DNA of 64,000 bases from an uncultured Tenacibaculum sp. (GCF_947499065.1 NZ_CANMMT010000014.1:1-64000); one strand, 5' to 3'. Positions 26,695 through 36,837 are shown, counted from the first letter of the stretch. The notes: generated from the letters alone by a model not told the origin. A program made the numbers and translations.

Positions 26695-28230
26695 ATGCAA
26701 CAACACAACGTACTTATATTAGATTTCGGATCGCAATACACGCAATTAATTGCGCGCCGAGTAAGAGAATTGAACATTTATTGTGAGATTCATCCGTATA
26801 ACAAAATACCAGAAAATTTAAACAATTTTAAAGCTGTTATCTTATCAGGAAGTCCATCATCTGTTCGTTCTGATGAAGCACCTCATCCAGATTTATCTGA
26901 AATTAGAGGCAAAAAACCTTTACTAGCTGTTTGTTATGGGGCCCAATATTTAGCTCATTTTTCTGGTGGACTTGTAGCTCCTTCAAATACCAGAGAATAT
27001 GGAAGAGCCAATTTATCATTCATTAAAAAAGAAGAAGAATTTTTCAACGAAATTTCTGAAGGAAGTCAAGTTTGGATGAGTCATTCAGATACAATTAAAG
27101 ACTTACCTACTAATGGAATTTTATTAGCTAGCACACACGATGTAAAAAATGCAGCTTATAAGATTGAAGGAGAAACAACTTATGCTATTCAATTTCACCC
27201 TGAGGTTTACCATTCAACAGATGGGAAACAATTATTACAAAATTTTTTAGTTAATATAGCAGGGGTAGCTCAAACATGGACACCTTCTTCTTTTGTAGAT
27301 GAAACGGTTGCCAACATAAAAGCTAAAGTAGGAAATGACAAGGTTGTTTTAGGACTATCTGGAGGAGTAGATTCAACAGTAGCTGCTGTATTATTACATA
27401 AAGCTATTGGAAGTAATTTACATTGTATATTTGTTAATAATGGATTATTAAGAAAGAATGAATTTACCGACGTATTAAAACAATATGAAGGTATGGGCTT
27501 AAATGTAAAAGGGGTTGATGCTTCGGCACGTTTCTTGAATGAACTTGCTGGATTAAGTGACCCTGAAGCTAAACGTAAAGCTATAGGTAAAGTTTTTATT
27601 GATGTTTTTGATGATGAAGCTTCTCAAATTAAAGATGCAAAATGGTTAGCTCAAGGAACTATTTATCCAGATGTTATAGAATCTGTTTCAGTAAATGGAG
27701 GCCCTTCTGCAACAATTAAAAGTCATCATAATGTAGGTGGATTACCTGACTTTATGAAACTAAAAATAGTTGAGCCATTACGAATGATATTTAAAGATGA
27801 AGTTCGTCGTGTAGGAGCATCAATGGGAATTGATAAAGACTTATTAGGACGTCATCCTTTTCCTGGCCCTGGTTTAGCTATTAGAATTTTAGGTGATATT
27901 ACGGCTGAAAAAGTTAGGATATTACAAGAAGTTGATGCTATTTTTATTAATGGATTAAAAGAAGACGGATTATATAATAAGGTATGGCAAGCTGGAGCAA
28001 TTTTATTACCTGTAAACTCAGTTGGAGTTATGGGAGATGAAAGAACTTACGAAAAAGTAGTAGCTTTACGTGCTGTTGAAAGTACCGATGGTATGACTGC
28101 TGATTGGGTAAACTTACCTTATGAGTTTTTACAAAAAACATCAAATAAAATAATTAATAATGTAAAAGGTGTTAATAGAGTTGTTTATGACATTAGCTCT
28201 AAGCCACCTGCAACAATTGAATGGGAATAA
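26695..28230 (+). CDS. guaA: GMP synthase (glutamine-hydrolysing)
   Basis: This approximately 511-residue bifunctional enzyme aminates XMP to GMP. The N-terminal class I glutamine amidotransferase domain has VCYGAQY (nucleophile Cys) and FHPEVYHS (catalytic His/Glu). The ATP pyrophosphatase domain begins with LGLSGGVDSTV, and the C-terminal dimerisation domain ends in KPPATIEWE, as in all GuaA. A TTG two codons upstream (26689) could be read as a start, but ATG at 26695 gives the normal N-terminus. The LysM lipoprotein gene follows after 25 nt. Confidence 0.96.
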   Translation: MQQHNVLILDFGSQYTQLIARRVRELNIYCEIHPYNKIPENLNNFKAVILSGSPSSVRSDEAPHPDLSEIRGKKPLLAVCYGAQYLAHFSGGLVAPSNTREYGRANLSFIKKEEEFFNEISEGSQVWMSHSDTIKDLPTNGILLASTHDVKNAAYKIEGETTYAIQFHPEVYHSTDGKQLLQNFLVNIAGVAQTWTPSSFVDETVANIKAKVGNDKVVLGLSGGVDSTVAAVLLHKAIGSNLHCIFVNNGLLRKNEFTDVLKQYEGMGLNVKGVDASARFLNELAGLSDPEAKRKAIGKVFIDVFDDEASQIKDAKWLAQGTIYPDVIESVSVNGGPSATIKSHHNVGGLPDFMKLKIVEPLRMIFKDEVRRVGASMGIDKDLLGRHPFPGPGLAIRILGDITAEKVRILQEVDAIFINGLKEDGLYNKVWQAGAILLPVNSVGVMGDERTYEKVVALRAVESTDGMTADWVNLPYEFLQKTSNKIINNVKGVNRVVYDISSKPPATIEWE

Positions 28231-28255
28231 CCCCCTAAAAATAAAAACAACGTAG

Positions 28256-30109
28256 ATGAAGAAATTACAATTTTTACTTTTAATTTGTATTTTAACTTTT
28301 GCCGTTTCCTGTGGTCAACAGAAACGATATGTCTCTTACAAAGTGAAAGATGGTGAAACAATGCGCGACATTGCGAAACGTCTTGACATGAAAACCAAAG
28401 ACCTACTTCGTTTAAACCCAGACGTGAGTAGAAGACCTGACCCAAATACGGTAATTGTAATTCCAAATCCTGAAATAAAAAAAGAAGTTTCTTCATCTTC
28501 TTCAGAAAACACAGAGGAACAACCTATTGTTACTGATACAGAAACTGTAGAATCAGAATCTAACGAAAACAATGATGAAAATACTGAAGAAGTATTTCAG
28601 CAAACCGTTTACGAATACGAAACACATACAGTAAAAGCTGGTGAAACAGTATACAGAATCACTAAAGAGTATAATATCTCTAAAGATGATTTAATTAAAT
28701 GGAATCCAGAATATCCAGGTATTAAAAATAATGACTTAAGTATTGGTCAAGTTTTAAAAGTTAAAGCTACAGAAAGTGTTATAACTATTGATCGTGAGGA
28801 AGTTTTAGCAAAGTTTTTAACCCATACGGTTAAAAGTAAAGAAACTGTATATAGCTTAACACGATTTTATAATATTTCTAAAGATGATCTGATTAGATTA
28901 AACCCTGAGTTTCCTAATATTGTTAATAACGACCTTTCTATTGGTCAGCTCTTAAAAATTAAACCTATAGAAGAAGTTAACTCAGATGAAAATTTTACTT
29001 TTTATAAAGATACTATTCAAGAAAACACCTCTATAAACTTAGCTATTTTACTACCTTTTAAAGCAAAAGAATACGATTCTTTATCTGCCAAAGATATTTT
29101 TAGTAAGAAAAATAATAAATCAGCTTCTTTAGCTAATATGGTTACTGATTTTTATATGGGAGCTGAAATGGCTATTGACTCTATAAAAAAACAAGGAGTA
29201 ATGGTTAATTTGAATGTTTTCGATACAGGAAACAGAGGTAGTAATGTTAATTCAATATTAGAAGAAGATCAATTAGATAATAGCGATGTTATCATTGGAC
29301 CTTTTTATTCTAATAAAGCAGAAATAATTGCTCGTAAAGTTAGCGCGCCAGTAGTTTTTCCTCATTTTTCAAGTAAGCAACAAAATTTTTCTTCTTCTAA
29401 ATTGGTTAAAACAGCTCCTGAAAAAGATAAATACACTGATTTTTTAATTTCTTATTTAAAAGATAAGTATAATGGTGAAGAAGTATTTGTTGTTGGTGAT
29501 GGTAAGTCTAATTCAAACTCTAGGATAACTAAAATTGCTAGTAATTTAAAAAGTCATGATTCAATTAAAAACGTTCATATTTTAAAACCAAAAGACGGTT
29601 ACATTAAAAGAGAACGTTTTACAGAAAAAATGAATCCCAAAAAACATAATTGGGTTATTATCACATCCGATAATAATGTAGCCATTGCTGATGTTTTAAA
29701 TAGTATGATTGGTTTACCTGATGATACAACAGTACAAGTATTTGCTATTGAAAAAAGTAAAGCGTATGATAAAATAGAAAACAATAAATTAGCTAGTATT
29801 GATTTCACATATGTTTCTAATGTTTTTGCTGATGATTCTTCTAATGATGTAATGATTTTCAACAAAAACTACTTTGAAAAAAATAATACTATACCTTCTG
29901 ATTACGCCATTAAAGGATTTGACATTACTTATGATGTTTTGATAAGATTAGCTTCTGGAAAAAGCTTAACAGATACTTTTAAAGACGGTGTTTCTCTTCG
30001 TTTAGAAAATAAATTCGATTATCGTAAGAAAACTTTTGGAAGTACAAGTAATAGAGGCTTATTTATAGTAAAATACAACAAAGATTTAAGCTTAGAAAGA
30101 TTAAAATAA
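28256..30109 (+). CDS. LysM-domain lipoprotein with periplasmic-binding-like C-terminus
   Basis: This 617-residue lipoprotein has the lipobox ending FAVSC (Cys19). Three LysM repeats follow: one at about 25-75 starting VSYKVKDGETMRDIAKR, and two very similar ones at about 122-172 (THTVKAGETVYRITKEYNIS) and 188-240 (THTVKSKETVYSLTRFYNIS), separated by an acidic Ser/Glu linker. The C-terminal approximately 350 residues resemble a type I periplasmic ligand-binding fold (INLAILLPF near the start, DVIIGPFYSNKAEIIA later). It probably anchors to peptidoglycan in the periplasm. Ligand and role are unknown; similar proteins are widespread in Bacteroidota. Confidence 0.85.
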   Translation: MKKLQFLLLICILTFAVSCGQQKRYVSYKVKDGETMRDIAKRLDMKTKDLLRLNPDVSRRPDPNTVIVIPNPEIKKEVSSSSSENTEEQPIVTDTETVESESNENNDENTEEVFQQTVYEYETHTVKAGETVYRITKEYNISKDDLIKWNPEYPGIKNNDLSIGQVLKVKATESVITIDREEVLAKFLTHTVKSKETVYSLTRFYNISKDDLIRLNPEFPNIVNNDLSIGQLLKIKPIEEVNSDENFTFYKDTIQENTSINLAILLPFKAKEYDSLSAKDIFSKKNNKSASLANMVTDFYMGAEMAIDSIKKQGVMVNLNVFDTGNRGSNVNSILEEDQLDNSDVIIGPFYSNKAEIIARKVSAPVVFPHFSSKQQNFSSSKLVKTAPEKDKYTDFLISYLKDKYNGEEVFVVGDGKSNSNSRITKIASNLKSHDSIKNVHILKPKDGYIKRERFTEKMNPKKHNWVIITSDNNVAIADVLNSMIGLPDDTTVQVFAIEKSKAYDKIENNKLASIDFTYVSNVFADDSSNDVMIFNKNYFEKNNTIPSDYAIKGFDITYDVLIRLASGKSLTDTFKDGVSLRLENKFDYRKKTFGSTSNRGLFIVKYNKDLSLERLK

Positions 30110-30114
30110 AAATG

Positions 30115-30147
30115 AAAGCCGATGTAAAATTTACATCGGCTTTTTTT
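30115..30147. terminator. Bidirectional terminator between the LysM gene and rmlB
   Basis: AAAGCCGATGTAAA pairs perfectly with TTTACATCGGCTTT around one central A, followed by a T run that overlaps the rmlB stop codon. On the minus strand the hairpin is followed by a T-rich stretch, so it also closes the 34-kb glycan locus. Confidence 0.9.
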
Positions 30148-31192
30148 ATTCATACATTTCTTTATAATATTTTTGATAATCTCCACTTGTAACATTATCA
30201 ACCCAAGCATTATTGTCTAAATACCATTTCACTGTTTTTTCAATTCCTTCTTCAAACTGTAATGATGGCTCCCACCCTAATTCTTCTTTTAACTTTGTTG
30301 AATCAATAGCATATCTATAATCGTGACCTGCTCTGTCTTTAACATAAGAAATCAACTTTTCAGAAGCACCTTCTTCTCTACCTAATATTTTATCAACCGT
30401 TTTAATTAGTACTTTAATTAAATCTATATTTTTCCATTCGTTAAATCCACCTATATTATAGGTTTCTCCTAACTTTCCTTTGTGAAAAATAACATCTATT
30501 GCCCTAGCATGATCATTTACAAATAACCAATCCCTAATATTTTCTCCTTTACCATATACCGGTAGCGGCTTATTATTGCAAATATTATTTATAAATAAAG
30601 GGATTAATTTTTCAGGAAATTGATAAGAACCATAATTATTAGAGCAATTAGATATAACAATAGGTAATCCATAAGTATCATAAAATGCTCTTACAAAATG
30701 ATCTGATGAAGCTTTAGAAGCAGAATATGGCGAATGAGGGTCATAAGGTGTATTTTCCGTAAAAAGACCTTTATCTCCTAAACTTCCATACACTTCATCT
30801 GTTGAAATATGATAAAATAACTTATTCTCAAAATCGTTATTCCAACTATTTTTTGCCGCTTCTAATAAATTTAGTGTTCCCATAATATTTGTTTGGGCAA
30901 AAGCAAATGGGTTCTTAATAGATCTATCTACATGAGATTCTGCTGCTAAATGAATAACAGCATCAATGCTATATTTAGCAAATACTTCTTTTATAAAGTT
31001 ATAATCACAAATATCACCTTTAATAAAGGTATAGTTAGATAATGCTTCGATATCTTTTAGGTTCTCTAAATTACCAGCATAAGTTAAAGCATCTAAGTTA
31101 ACAATATTATACTCTGAGTAATTATTAACAAATAGTCGGACTACATGCGAACCGATAAAACCTGCACCTCCAGTAATTAATATATTTCTCAT
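30146..31192 (-). CDS. rmlB: dTDP-glucose 4,6-dehydratase
   Basis: This 348-residue extended SDR has the NAD motif GGAGFIGSH at residues 8-16, ISTDEVYGS and the catalytic YSASK. The DWLFVNDHARAI and AGHDYRYAIDSTKL segments are specific to RmlB. It converts dTDP-glucose to dTDP-4-keto-6-deoxyglucose, step 2 of dTDP-L-rhamnose synthesis. It is the last gene of the minus-strand locus, 1 nt after rmlD, and ends in a terminator. Confidence 0.95.
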   Translation of the reverse strand: MRNILITGGAGFIGSHVVRLFVNNYSEYNIVNLDALTYAGNLENLKDIEALSNYTFIKGDICDYNFIKEVFAKYSIDAVIHLAAESHVDRSIKNPFAFAQTNIMGTLNLLEAAKNSWNNDFENKLFYHISTDEVYGSLGDKGLFTENTPYDPHSPYSASKASSDHFVRAFYDTYGLPIVISNCSNNYGSYQFPEKLIPLFINNICNNKPLPVYGKGENIRDWLFVNDHARAIDVIFHKGKLGETYNIGGFNEWKNIDLIKVLIKTVDKILGREEGASEKLISYVKDRAGHDYRYAIDSTKLKEELGWEPSLQFEEGIEKTVKWYLDNNAWVDNVTSGDYQKYYKEMYE

Positions 31193-31193
31193 T

Positions 31194-32060
31194 CTATTCG
31201 TTTTTTATGCTATCAATGCAATCTTTTAATGAATCTCTCCAATAAGGTATTTTTATATTAAAATCTTCTTTAATTTTAGAAATATTTAAAAGGGAAAAAT
31301 TTGGTCTTTTTGCTGGTGTAGGATATTGTTTAGTTTCAATTGGGTAAATATTACAATCAATTTTGGAAAGCTTCATAATAGCTTTTGCAAAATCATACCA
31401 AGATGTAACACCTTCATTAGAATAATGATATATTTTAGAGTTTTTATCTATTTTTTCATTTCTTACCACAATATCTAAACAAACTTTAGCCAAATCTTTT
31501 GCATAAGTTGGTACTCCTATTTGATCATATACAACATTTAGCTCTTTTTTTTCTTTCCCTAAACGAAGCATTGCTTTAACAAAATTATTACCATAAATAG
31601 AATACAACCATGATGTTCTAATTATAATTGCTTCTACTGACGATTTTAAAATTTCAGTTTCTCCTTTTAACTTTGTCTTACCATAAACATTTATAGGGTT
31701 TACATTATCTTCTTCTTTATAAGGAAGAACACTTTCTCCATTAAAAACATAATCGGTAGAAATATGGATTAGCTTTCCATCTACTAATCCAATTGCCTTA
31801 ATCAAATTAGAAACACCTATATAATTAACTTTCTCTGCTTTTTCTTTTTCTATCTCTGCTTTATCTACTGCTGTATAAGCTGCACAGTTAATAACTGCTT
31901 GAATTTTTTTATTTAAAATATAAGATTTTACTTTTTCAATATCTGTTATATCAAGATTTTTAAAATTTTCAAAAAAGAAATTATACTCAGAATAATCCGA
32001 AGATAAATCTTTTATTTCTAATCCTAATTGACCATTACTACCAGTAATTAATATGTTCAT
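31194..32060 (-). CDS. rmlD: dTDP-4-dehydrorhamnose reductase
   Basis: This 288-residue reductase has the N-terminal motif ITGSNGQLGLEI, HISTDYVFNG and the catalytic YGKTK. The KRPNFSLLNISKI segment near the C-terminus is typical for RmlD. It performs the last step, reducing dTDP-4-keto-L-rhamnose to dTDP-L-rhamnose. It is positioned between rmlC and rmlB with 1-2 nt gaps, so it is cotranscribed. Confidence 0.94.
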   Translation of the reverse strand: MNILITGSNGQLGLEIKDLSSDYSEYNFFFENFKNLDITDIEKVKSYILNKKIQAVINCAAYTAVDKAEIEKEKAEKVNYIGVSNLIKAIGLVDGKLIHISTDYVFNGESVLPYKEEDNVNPINVYGKTKLKGETEILKSSVEAIIIRTSWLYSIYGNNFVKAMLRLGKEKKELNVVYDQIGVPTYAKDLAKVCLDIVVRNEKIDKNSKIYHYSNEGVTSWYDFAKAIMKLSKIDCNIYPIETKQYPTPAKRPNFSLLNISKIKEDFNIKIPYWRDSLKDCIDSIKNE

Positions 32061-32062
32061 AC

Positions 32063-32617
32063 CTAATAATTAAAAGGACTCTTAAAATCTTTGAAAGATA
32101 TTAAGTTTTTATCTTTTTCTGATAAAATTACTTCTTCTGAGTTTAATTTCCAGTCTATTTTCAGTCGTTTATCATTCCACTTTATACCTGAATCATAATC
32201 TGGCGCATAATTATTATCTACTTTATATGAAAATATTGCTTCTTCTGATAAAACAGCAAAACCATGTGCAAATCCTCTTGGTATAAATAACTGCCTTTTA
32301 TTCTTATCTGATAATTCAATAGCAATGTGTTTACCGTATGTGGGTGAACCTAATCTAATATCAACAGCTACATCTATAACTTTCCCCTTAACACATCGTA
32401 CTAATTTAGCTTGTGAAAAAGGAGGCTTTTGAAAATGTAAACCTCTTAAAACTCCTCTTCTAGATTTTGATTCGTTGTCTTGAATAAACTTAATTTTTTG
32501 AATATTCTCTTCAAATTCAAGTAGTTTAAATGATTCATAAAAGTACCCCCTCTCATCACCGAAAACTGTAGGTTCGATTATTACAACTTCAGGAATATTT
32601 GTTTTTATAAACTGCAT
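32063..32617 (-). CDS. rmlC: dTDP-4-dehydrorhamnose 3,5-epimerase
   Basis: This 184-residue cupin epimerase has FGDERGYFYESF, RGVLRGLHFQ with the catalytic His, and RGFAHGFAVLSEEA, all family hallmarks. It epimerises C3 and C5 of dTDP-4-keto-6-deoxyglucose. Its start overlaps the rmlA stop by 1 nt. It is distinct from the 145-residue cupin in the FucNAc block, which is a different subfamily. Confidence 0.95.
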   Translation of the reverse strand: MQFIKTNIPEVVIIEPTVFGDERGYFYESFKLLEFEENIQKIKFIQDNESKSRRGVLRGLHFQKPPFSQAKLVRCVKGKVIDVAVDIRLGSPTYGKHIAIELSDKNKRQLFIPRGFAHGFAVLSEEAIFSYKVDNNYAPDYDSGIKWNDKRLKIDWKLNSEEVILSEKDKNLISFKDFKSPFNY

Positions 32618-33492
32618 TATTCTTTTATCAAGTTTAAAAGGTATTGACCATAGCTGCTCTTTTTTAAAGGTTCTGCAAGTTTTTTAACCTGTTCCTTTGA
32701 AATGTATCCCATATATAAGGCTATTTCTTCTAAACAAGCTACTTTTAACCCTTGTCGTTTTTCTATGGTTTCTATAAACTGGCTTGCTTCTAACAAAGAG
32801 TCATGTGTTCCTGTATCTAACCAAGCAAATCCTCGTCCCATTAATTCAACCTTCAGTTCTTCTTCTTCTAGATAATATTGATTTACTGATGTAATTTCTA
32901 ACTCTCCTCTCTCTGATGGTTTTACATTTTTAGCTACACTAACTACATTATTGGGATAAAAATACAATCCAACTACAGCATAATTAGATTTAGGTACATT
33001 AGGTTTTTCAATAATCGACTTAGCATTTCCATTAGAATCAAAATCAACTACACCATATCTTTCAGGGTCTTTCACATAGTACCCAAATACAGTTGCCTTT
33101 CCCTCTTTTTTTACATTCCTAATTGCCGATTTCAACATTTCAGGTAGTCCATGACCATAAAAAATATTGTCTCCTAGAACCATACAAACATCATCATTAC
33201 CTATAAACTCTTCTCCTATTATAAATGCCTGTGCTAATCCATCTGGAGAAGGTTGTTCAGCATATGTTATGCTTAGTCCTAAATCACTTCCATTTCCAAG
33301 TAATTTTTGAAAATTTGGTAAATCATCTGGAGTGGAGATAATCAATATTTCTTTTATGCCTGCAAGCATTAATACCGACAAGGGATAAAAAATCATTGGT
33401 TTATCGTAAATCGGTAATAACTGTTTTGACACTCCTTTTGTTATAGGATATAAGCGTGTTCCCGATCCTCCTGCTAGTATTATTCCTTTCAT
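32617..33492 (-). CDS. rmlA: Glucose-1-phosphate thymidylyltransferase
   Basis: This 291-residue nucleotidyltransferase begins with GGSGTRLYPITKGVSKQLLP and has the EQPSPDGLAQAF, VLGDNIFYG and DTGTHDSL segments of RmlA. It activates glucose-1-phosphate with dTTP, the first step of dTDP-rhamnose synthesis. The order rmlA-C-D-B places all four pathway genes together at the distal end of the glycan operon. Confidence 0.96.
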   Translation of the reverse strand: MKGIILAGGSGTRLYPITKGVSKQLLPIYDKPMIFYPLSVLMLAGIKEILIISTPDDLPNFQKLLGNGSDLGLSITYAEQPSPDGLAQAFIIGEEFIGNDDVCMVLGDNIFYGHGLPEMLKSAIRNVKKEGKATVFGYYVKDPERYGVVDFDSNGNAKSIIEKPNVPKSNYAVVGLYFYPNNVVSVAKNVKPSERGELEITSVNQYYLEEEELKVELMGRGFAWLDTGTHDSLLEASQFIETIEKRQGLKVACLEEIALYMGYISKEQVKKLAEPLKKSSYGQYLLNLIKE

Positions 33493-33498
33493 TCAATC

Positions 33499-34473
33499 TT
33501 AGTTTAAGTAATCATTTTCTATTTCTCTTTTCTCTATATATTTAAAAGCTAGATAATATAATAAAACTGAAATTGAAATAACTAAAATTGTTATATAAAG
33601 CTGTACATCTATTGGTTTTTTATAATAAAGATATACCACGAAATTAATTACCAATTGAAAAAAAGTATAAATAAATGCAACTGATAAATGTGGTATTTTT
33701 AAAACATGAACCATTTTTTGGTAAATGTGCTTTCTGTGGGCTTCTGTAATTTTTTCTCCTATAAATTTCCTGTAAGCTAAGGTTATTAATGCATCTGTTC
33801 CATAAACAACCATCATTAATATTAAAATAGGAGCTTCAAGTTCCCTAATAAAAGACACCCCTATAAAAAACAACAAAACTGCTAGGGAAATACTTCCAAT
33901 ATCACCTGAAAACATTCTTGCTTTTTTCCTAAAGTTATAAAAACCAAAAACAATTACTGAAATTAGAACATAAACTATTAAACTTTCATTAATTATTCTT
34001 TCGTTTGCATTAATTAAATAAATAAACACTAAGTTAACTATGGTATAGAGTCCTGTAATCCCGTTAATTCCATCCATAAAATTATAAATATTTATAAAAC
34101 CTACTCCAATTATAAGTAATGGTATTACCACAAATAAATTATTTATTGGTAATCCAACTTGAAAAAGACATAAGCCAATTGCTAAAAATTGAAACGGTAA
34201 TCTAACATTAGAACTTAATGTAATTATGTCATCAATAAAACTCACAAATGCTATCAATGAAATCCCTAATATAAAATATGGGTATTGAAATTGAGATATA
34301 AAGAAAAAGGTTAAAATACTTATGTAAAATAAAATACCTCCTCCTCTTATAGTTGGAGTAGAGTGAGAACTTCTATGGTTTGGTTTATCTACTATATTAA
34401 AATTCTCTGCTATCTTTATATATATAGTTGCAATAATAAAAAATACAGGTATGTAAAAATATGAATTCATCAT
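33499..34473 (-). CDS. WecA/MraY-type initiating phosphosugar transferase
   Basis: This 324-residue polytopic protein has about ten hydrophobic helices. The family signature SFIDDIITLSSNVRLPFQ holds the Mg-binding acidic pair, followed by YNFMDGINGITGL and EAHRKHIYQKM with the His-rich loop. Such enzymes move a UDP-linked N-acetyl amino sugar phosphate onto undecaprenyl phosphate and so start O-unit assembly. It overlaps the end of the glycosyltransferase gene by 4 nt. Its placement with FucNAc genes matches WbpL-like or WecA-like initiators that use UDP-FucNAc, QuiNAc or GlcNAc; which one cannot be told. Confidence 0.88.
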   Translation of the reverse strand: MMNSYFYIPVFFIIATIYIKIAENFNIVDKPNHRSSHSTPTIRGGGILFYISILTFFFISQFQYPYFILGISLIAFVSFIDDIITLSSNVRLPFQFLAIGLCLFQVGLPINNLFVVIPLLIIGVGFINIYNFMDGINGITGLYTIVNLVFIYLINANERIINESLIVYVLISVIVFGFYNFRKKARMFSGDIGSISLAVLLFFIGVSFIRELEAPILILMMVVYGTDALITLAYRKFIGEKITEAHRKHIYQKMVHVLKIPHLSVAFIYTFFQLVINFVVYLYYKKPIDVQLYITILVISISVLLYYLAFKYIEKREIENDYLN

Positions 34474-35681
34474 TTTTTTTGAAGTCTGATTAATTTTTCT
34501 AATTTTTCAAACAATACCTCTTTTTTAAAATTCTCATTATAGTATTTTTTTGAATTTATAGACATTCTATTCTTCTCTTCATCAGATAACTTAGAAAGCT
34601 TTATACTTTTTTCAACTAACGCTTCAGTATCATCAGCATCAACTGCAAATCCACATTTAGACTCATTAATTAATTCTTTTCCCTCTCCATTTAACATACC
34701 CAAAATTATTTTACTTGAAGCCATATATGCTTGAACTTTGGCCGGTACTGTAATTGCAAAAACAGGTTCATCTTTTAATGACACAAGCATTGCATCTGCT
34801 TTTTTAAAGAAATGTGGCATTGTTTTTAATGGAAATCTTCCTAATAAGTGTACATTATTAATCTCTCTTATTTTAAGTTCACTTTTTATCCAACTTACTT
34901 TTCTTCCATCTCCTAGTATAATCCAATTAATCCCATACTCTTCTGTTCTTTTGGCTGCTTTAAGTATTGTTTCAAAACCTTGAGACTCTCCCACATTACC
35001 CGCAAACATAATATTAAAGCCATTTGGTAAATCTGGAATTTCTTCTTCATTTTCTTTGATATCAACAAAAACATCTTCTGCCCAATTAGGAAAATACTCA
35101 ATTTTTTTATTTTTGTTTTCACATTTTTCTCGTATGGAATCTTCAAAAGATTTTGAACTTGTTAATATTATATCCGATTCTCTATATATTTTCCTGACTA
35201 ATCTTTCTATTAAATTAATGATAATTCCCTTTTTTACGTTTGTTGTAGCAGTAATACTTTCAGGCCACAAATCTAAAACCCATAAAAAAAGTGGAATTCT
35301 CTGCCTCCTTTTTACCCATAAACCAGGAAGAGCCATGGTAACTGGAGACAATTGTTGAACAAAAATGACATCATATTTTTCTTTTACTCTAAATAAAACA
35401 GCCCAATACGAAAATAAAATAAACGACAAATAATTAATTATTAATGGAATTGCTTTACCACTCCTTCTTGGAAACAAAGGGACTCTAAGTATTTTAGCCC
35501 CCTTTATTACTTCTTCTTTTTTTCCAAAAAAACTATATCCTTCATAAAATTCTCCTTTAGGATAATTCGGTTTTCCCGTAAGTACTGTTACTTCATATCC
35601 TTTTTTAACAAAATCAAAAACAATGTCGTTACCTTTAAAACTTTCTGGATAAAAATATTGAGAAATAAAAAGTATTTTCAT
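34470..35681 (-). CDS. WbuB-like family 4 glycosyltransferase
   Basis: This 403-residue GT-B glycosyltransferase has the N-terminal FISQYFYPESFKGN segment and the C-terminal GNVGESQGFETILKAA donor-binding region, and FAITVPAKVQAYMASSKIIL carries the family nucleotide-sugar contact motif. It closely resembles WbuB-type proteins, which transfer L-FucNAc in O-antigen clusters next to fnlA, fnlB and fnlC. That assignment is supported by the adjacent FnlC homologue 7 nt upstream. It is a cytoplasmic or membrane-associated enzyme. Confidence 0.85.
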   Translation of the reverse strand: MKILFISQYFYPESFKGNDIVFDFVKKGYEVTVLTGKPNYPKGEFYEGYSFFGKKEEVIKGAKILRVPLFPRRSGKAIPLIINYLSFILFSYWAVLFRVKEKYDVIFVQQLSPVTMALPGLWVKRRQRIPLFLWVLDLWPESITATTNVKKGIIINLIERLVRKIYRESDIILTSSKSFEDSIREKCENKNKKIEYFPNWAEDVFVDIKENEEEIPDLPNGFNIMFAGNVGESQGFETILKAAKRTEEYGINWIILGDGRKVSWIKSELKIREINNVHLLGRFPLKTMPHFFKKADAMLVSLKDEPVFAITVPAKVQAYMASSKIILGMLNGEGKELINESKCGFAVDADDTEALVEKSIKLSKLSDEEKNRMSINSKKYYNENFKKEVLFEKLEKLIRLQKK

Positions 35682-35688
35682 TTTTATC

Positions 35689-36825
35689 TTAGTATTTAGA
35701 CCAAACTACTCTATTTATATAATCAGTATATGAAATAATAATTCTTACCATTTTCTCACTTACATTTGGCATCGAATAGTCATAGACTTCTCTAAAATTT
35801 CGTTCTGGCATTCTTAATTGTTTTTCTAAAGCGCCTAAACCTTGCATTATACGCTCTGGATTCATTCCTACCATCATTACTGATGTTTCTTCCATAGCTT
35901 CTGGTCGTTCATGTGCTTCTCTTATGTTTAATGCATGAAAATTCAATATAGATGATTCTTCAGAGATAGTACCAGAATCAGATAATACTGCAAACGAGTG
36001 CATTTGTAAGGCATTATAGTCTGAAAAACCTAATGGTTTTAAAAACTGAATATTCTTATGTGTTTTTACTCCTTTATTATTGAGCATATTTCTTGTTCTG
36101 GGATGAGTAGAAACTATAATAGGGTAATCATATTTTTCAGCAATCAGGTTTAAAGATTCAATTAATCCTTCAAAGTTTTTGGGATTACTAATATTTTCTT
36201 CTCTATGAGAAGATACTACGAAAAACTTATGTCTTTCTAGTTCTAACTTTTCTAATACATCTGAAGCTTCAATTTTTGCTTTAAACTTATGAAGCACTTC
36301 ATACATTGGACTTCCAGTTTTTATAACTCTATCAGGAGAAAGTCCTTCTCTAAGTAAATATTCTCTAGCAATACTACTATAAGTCAAGTTAATATCTGCC
36401 ACATGATCCACTATTTTTCTATTAGTTTCTTCTGGAACACGTTGATCAAAACAACGATTTCCAGCCTCCATATGGAATACAGGGATTTTACGTTTCTTTG
36501 CTGGAATAGCACATAAACATGAATTTGTATCACCTAATACTAGGAATGCATCTGGTGATTCTTGTTCTAATATAGGGTCTATAGCAATTAATATATTCCC
36601 AACTGTCTCTGTTGCATTTTTTCCAGCAGCATTTAAAAAGTAATCTGGTTTTCTCAAACCTAAATCTTCAAAGAAAATTTCATTGAGTTCATAATCATAG
36701 TTTTGACCCGTATGTACTAATATATGTTCTATTGCTGCATTAGTATCTAAAGCTATTAATGTACAAGAAAGTCGAATAATTTCTGGTCGTGTTCCTACTA
36801 CGGTTATTACTTTTAGTTTTTTCAT
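35689..36825 (-). CDS. fnlC: UDP-N-acetyl sugar 2-epimerase (FnlC/WbjD-like)
   Basis: This 378-residue non-hydrolysing epimerase has VVGTRPEIIRLS, HTGQNYDYELNEIFF, VLGDTNSCL, SSHREENISNP and SDSGTISEE, all of the WecB/FnlC family. Together with FnlA and FnlB homologues in the next genes it should finish UDP-L-FucNAc synthesis (2-epimerisation of UDP-2-acetamido-2,6-dideoxy-L-talose). A plain WecB role (UDP-ManNAc) is the alternative, but context favours FnlC. Confidence 0.88.
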   Translation of the reverse strand: MKKLKVITVVGTRPEIIRLSCTLIALDTNAAIEHILVHTGQNYDYELNEIFFEDLGLRKPDYFLNAAGKNATETVGNILIAIDPILEQESPDAFLVLGDTNSCLCAIPAKKRKIPVFHMEAGNRCFDQRVPEETNRKIVDHVADINLTYSSIAREYLLREGLSPDRVIKTGSPMYEVLHKFKAKIEASDVLEKLELERHKFFVVSSHREENISNPKNFEGLIESLNLIAEKYDYPIIVSTHPRTRNMLNNKGVKTHKNIQFLKPLGFSDYNALQMHSFAVLSDSGTISEESSILNFHALNIREAHERPEAMEETSVMMVGMNPERIMQGLGALEKQLRMPERNFREVYDYSMPNVSEKMVRIIISYTDYINRVVWSKY

Positions 36826-36837
36826 TTTTATATATTA

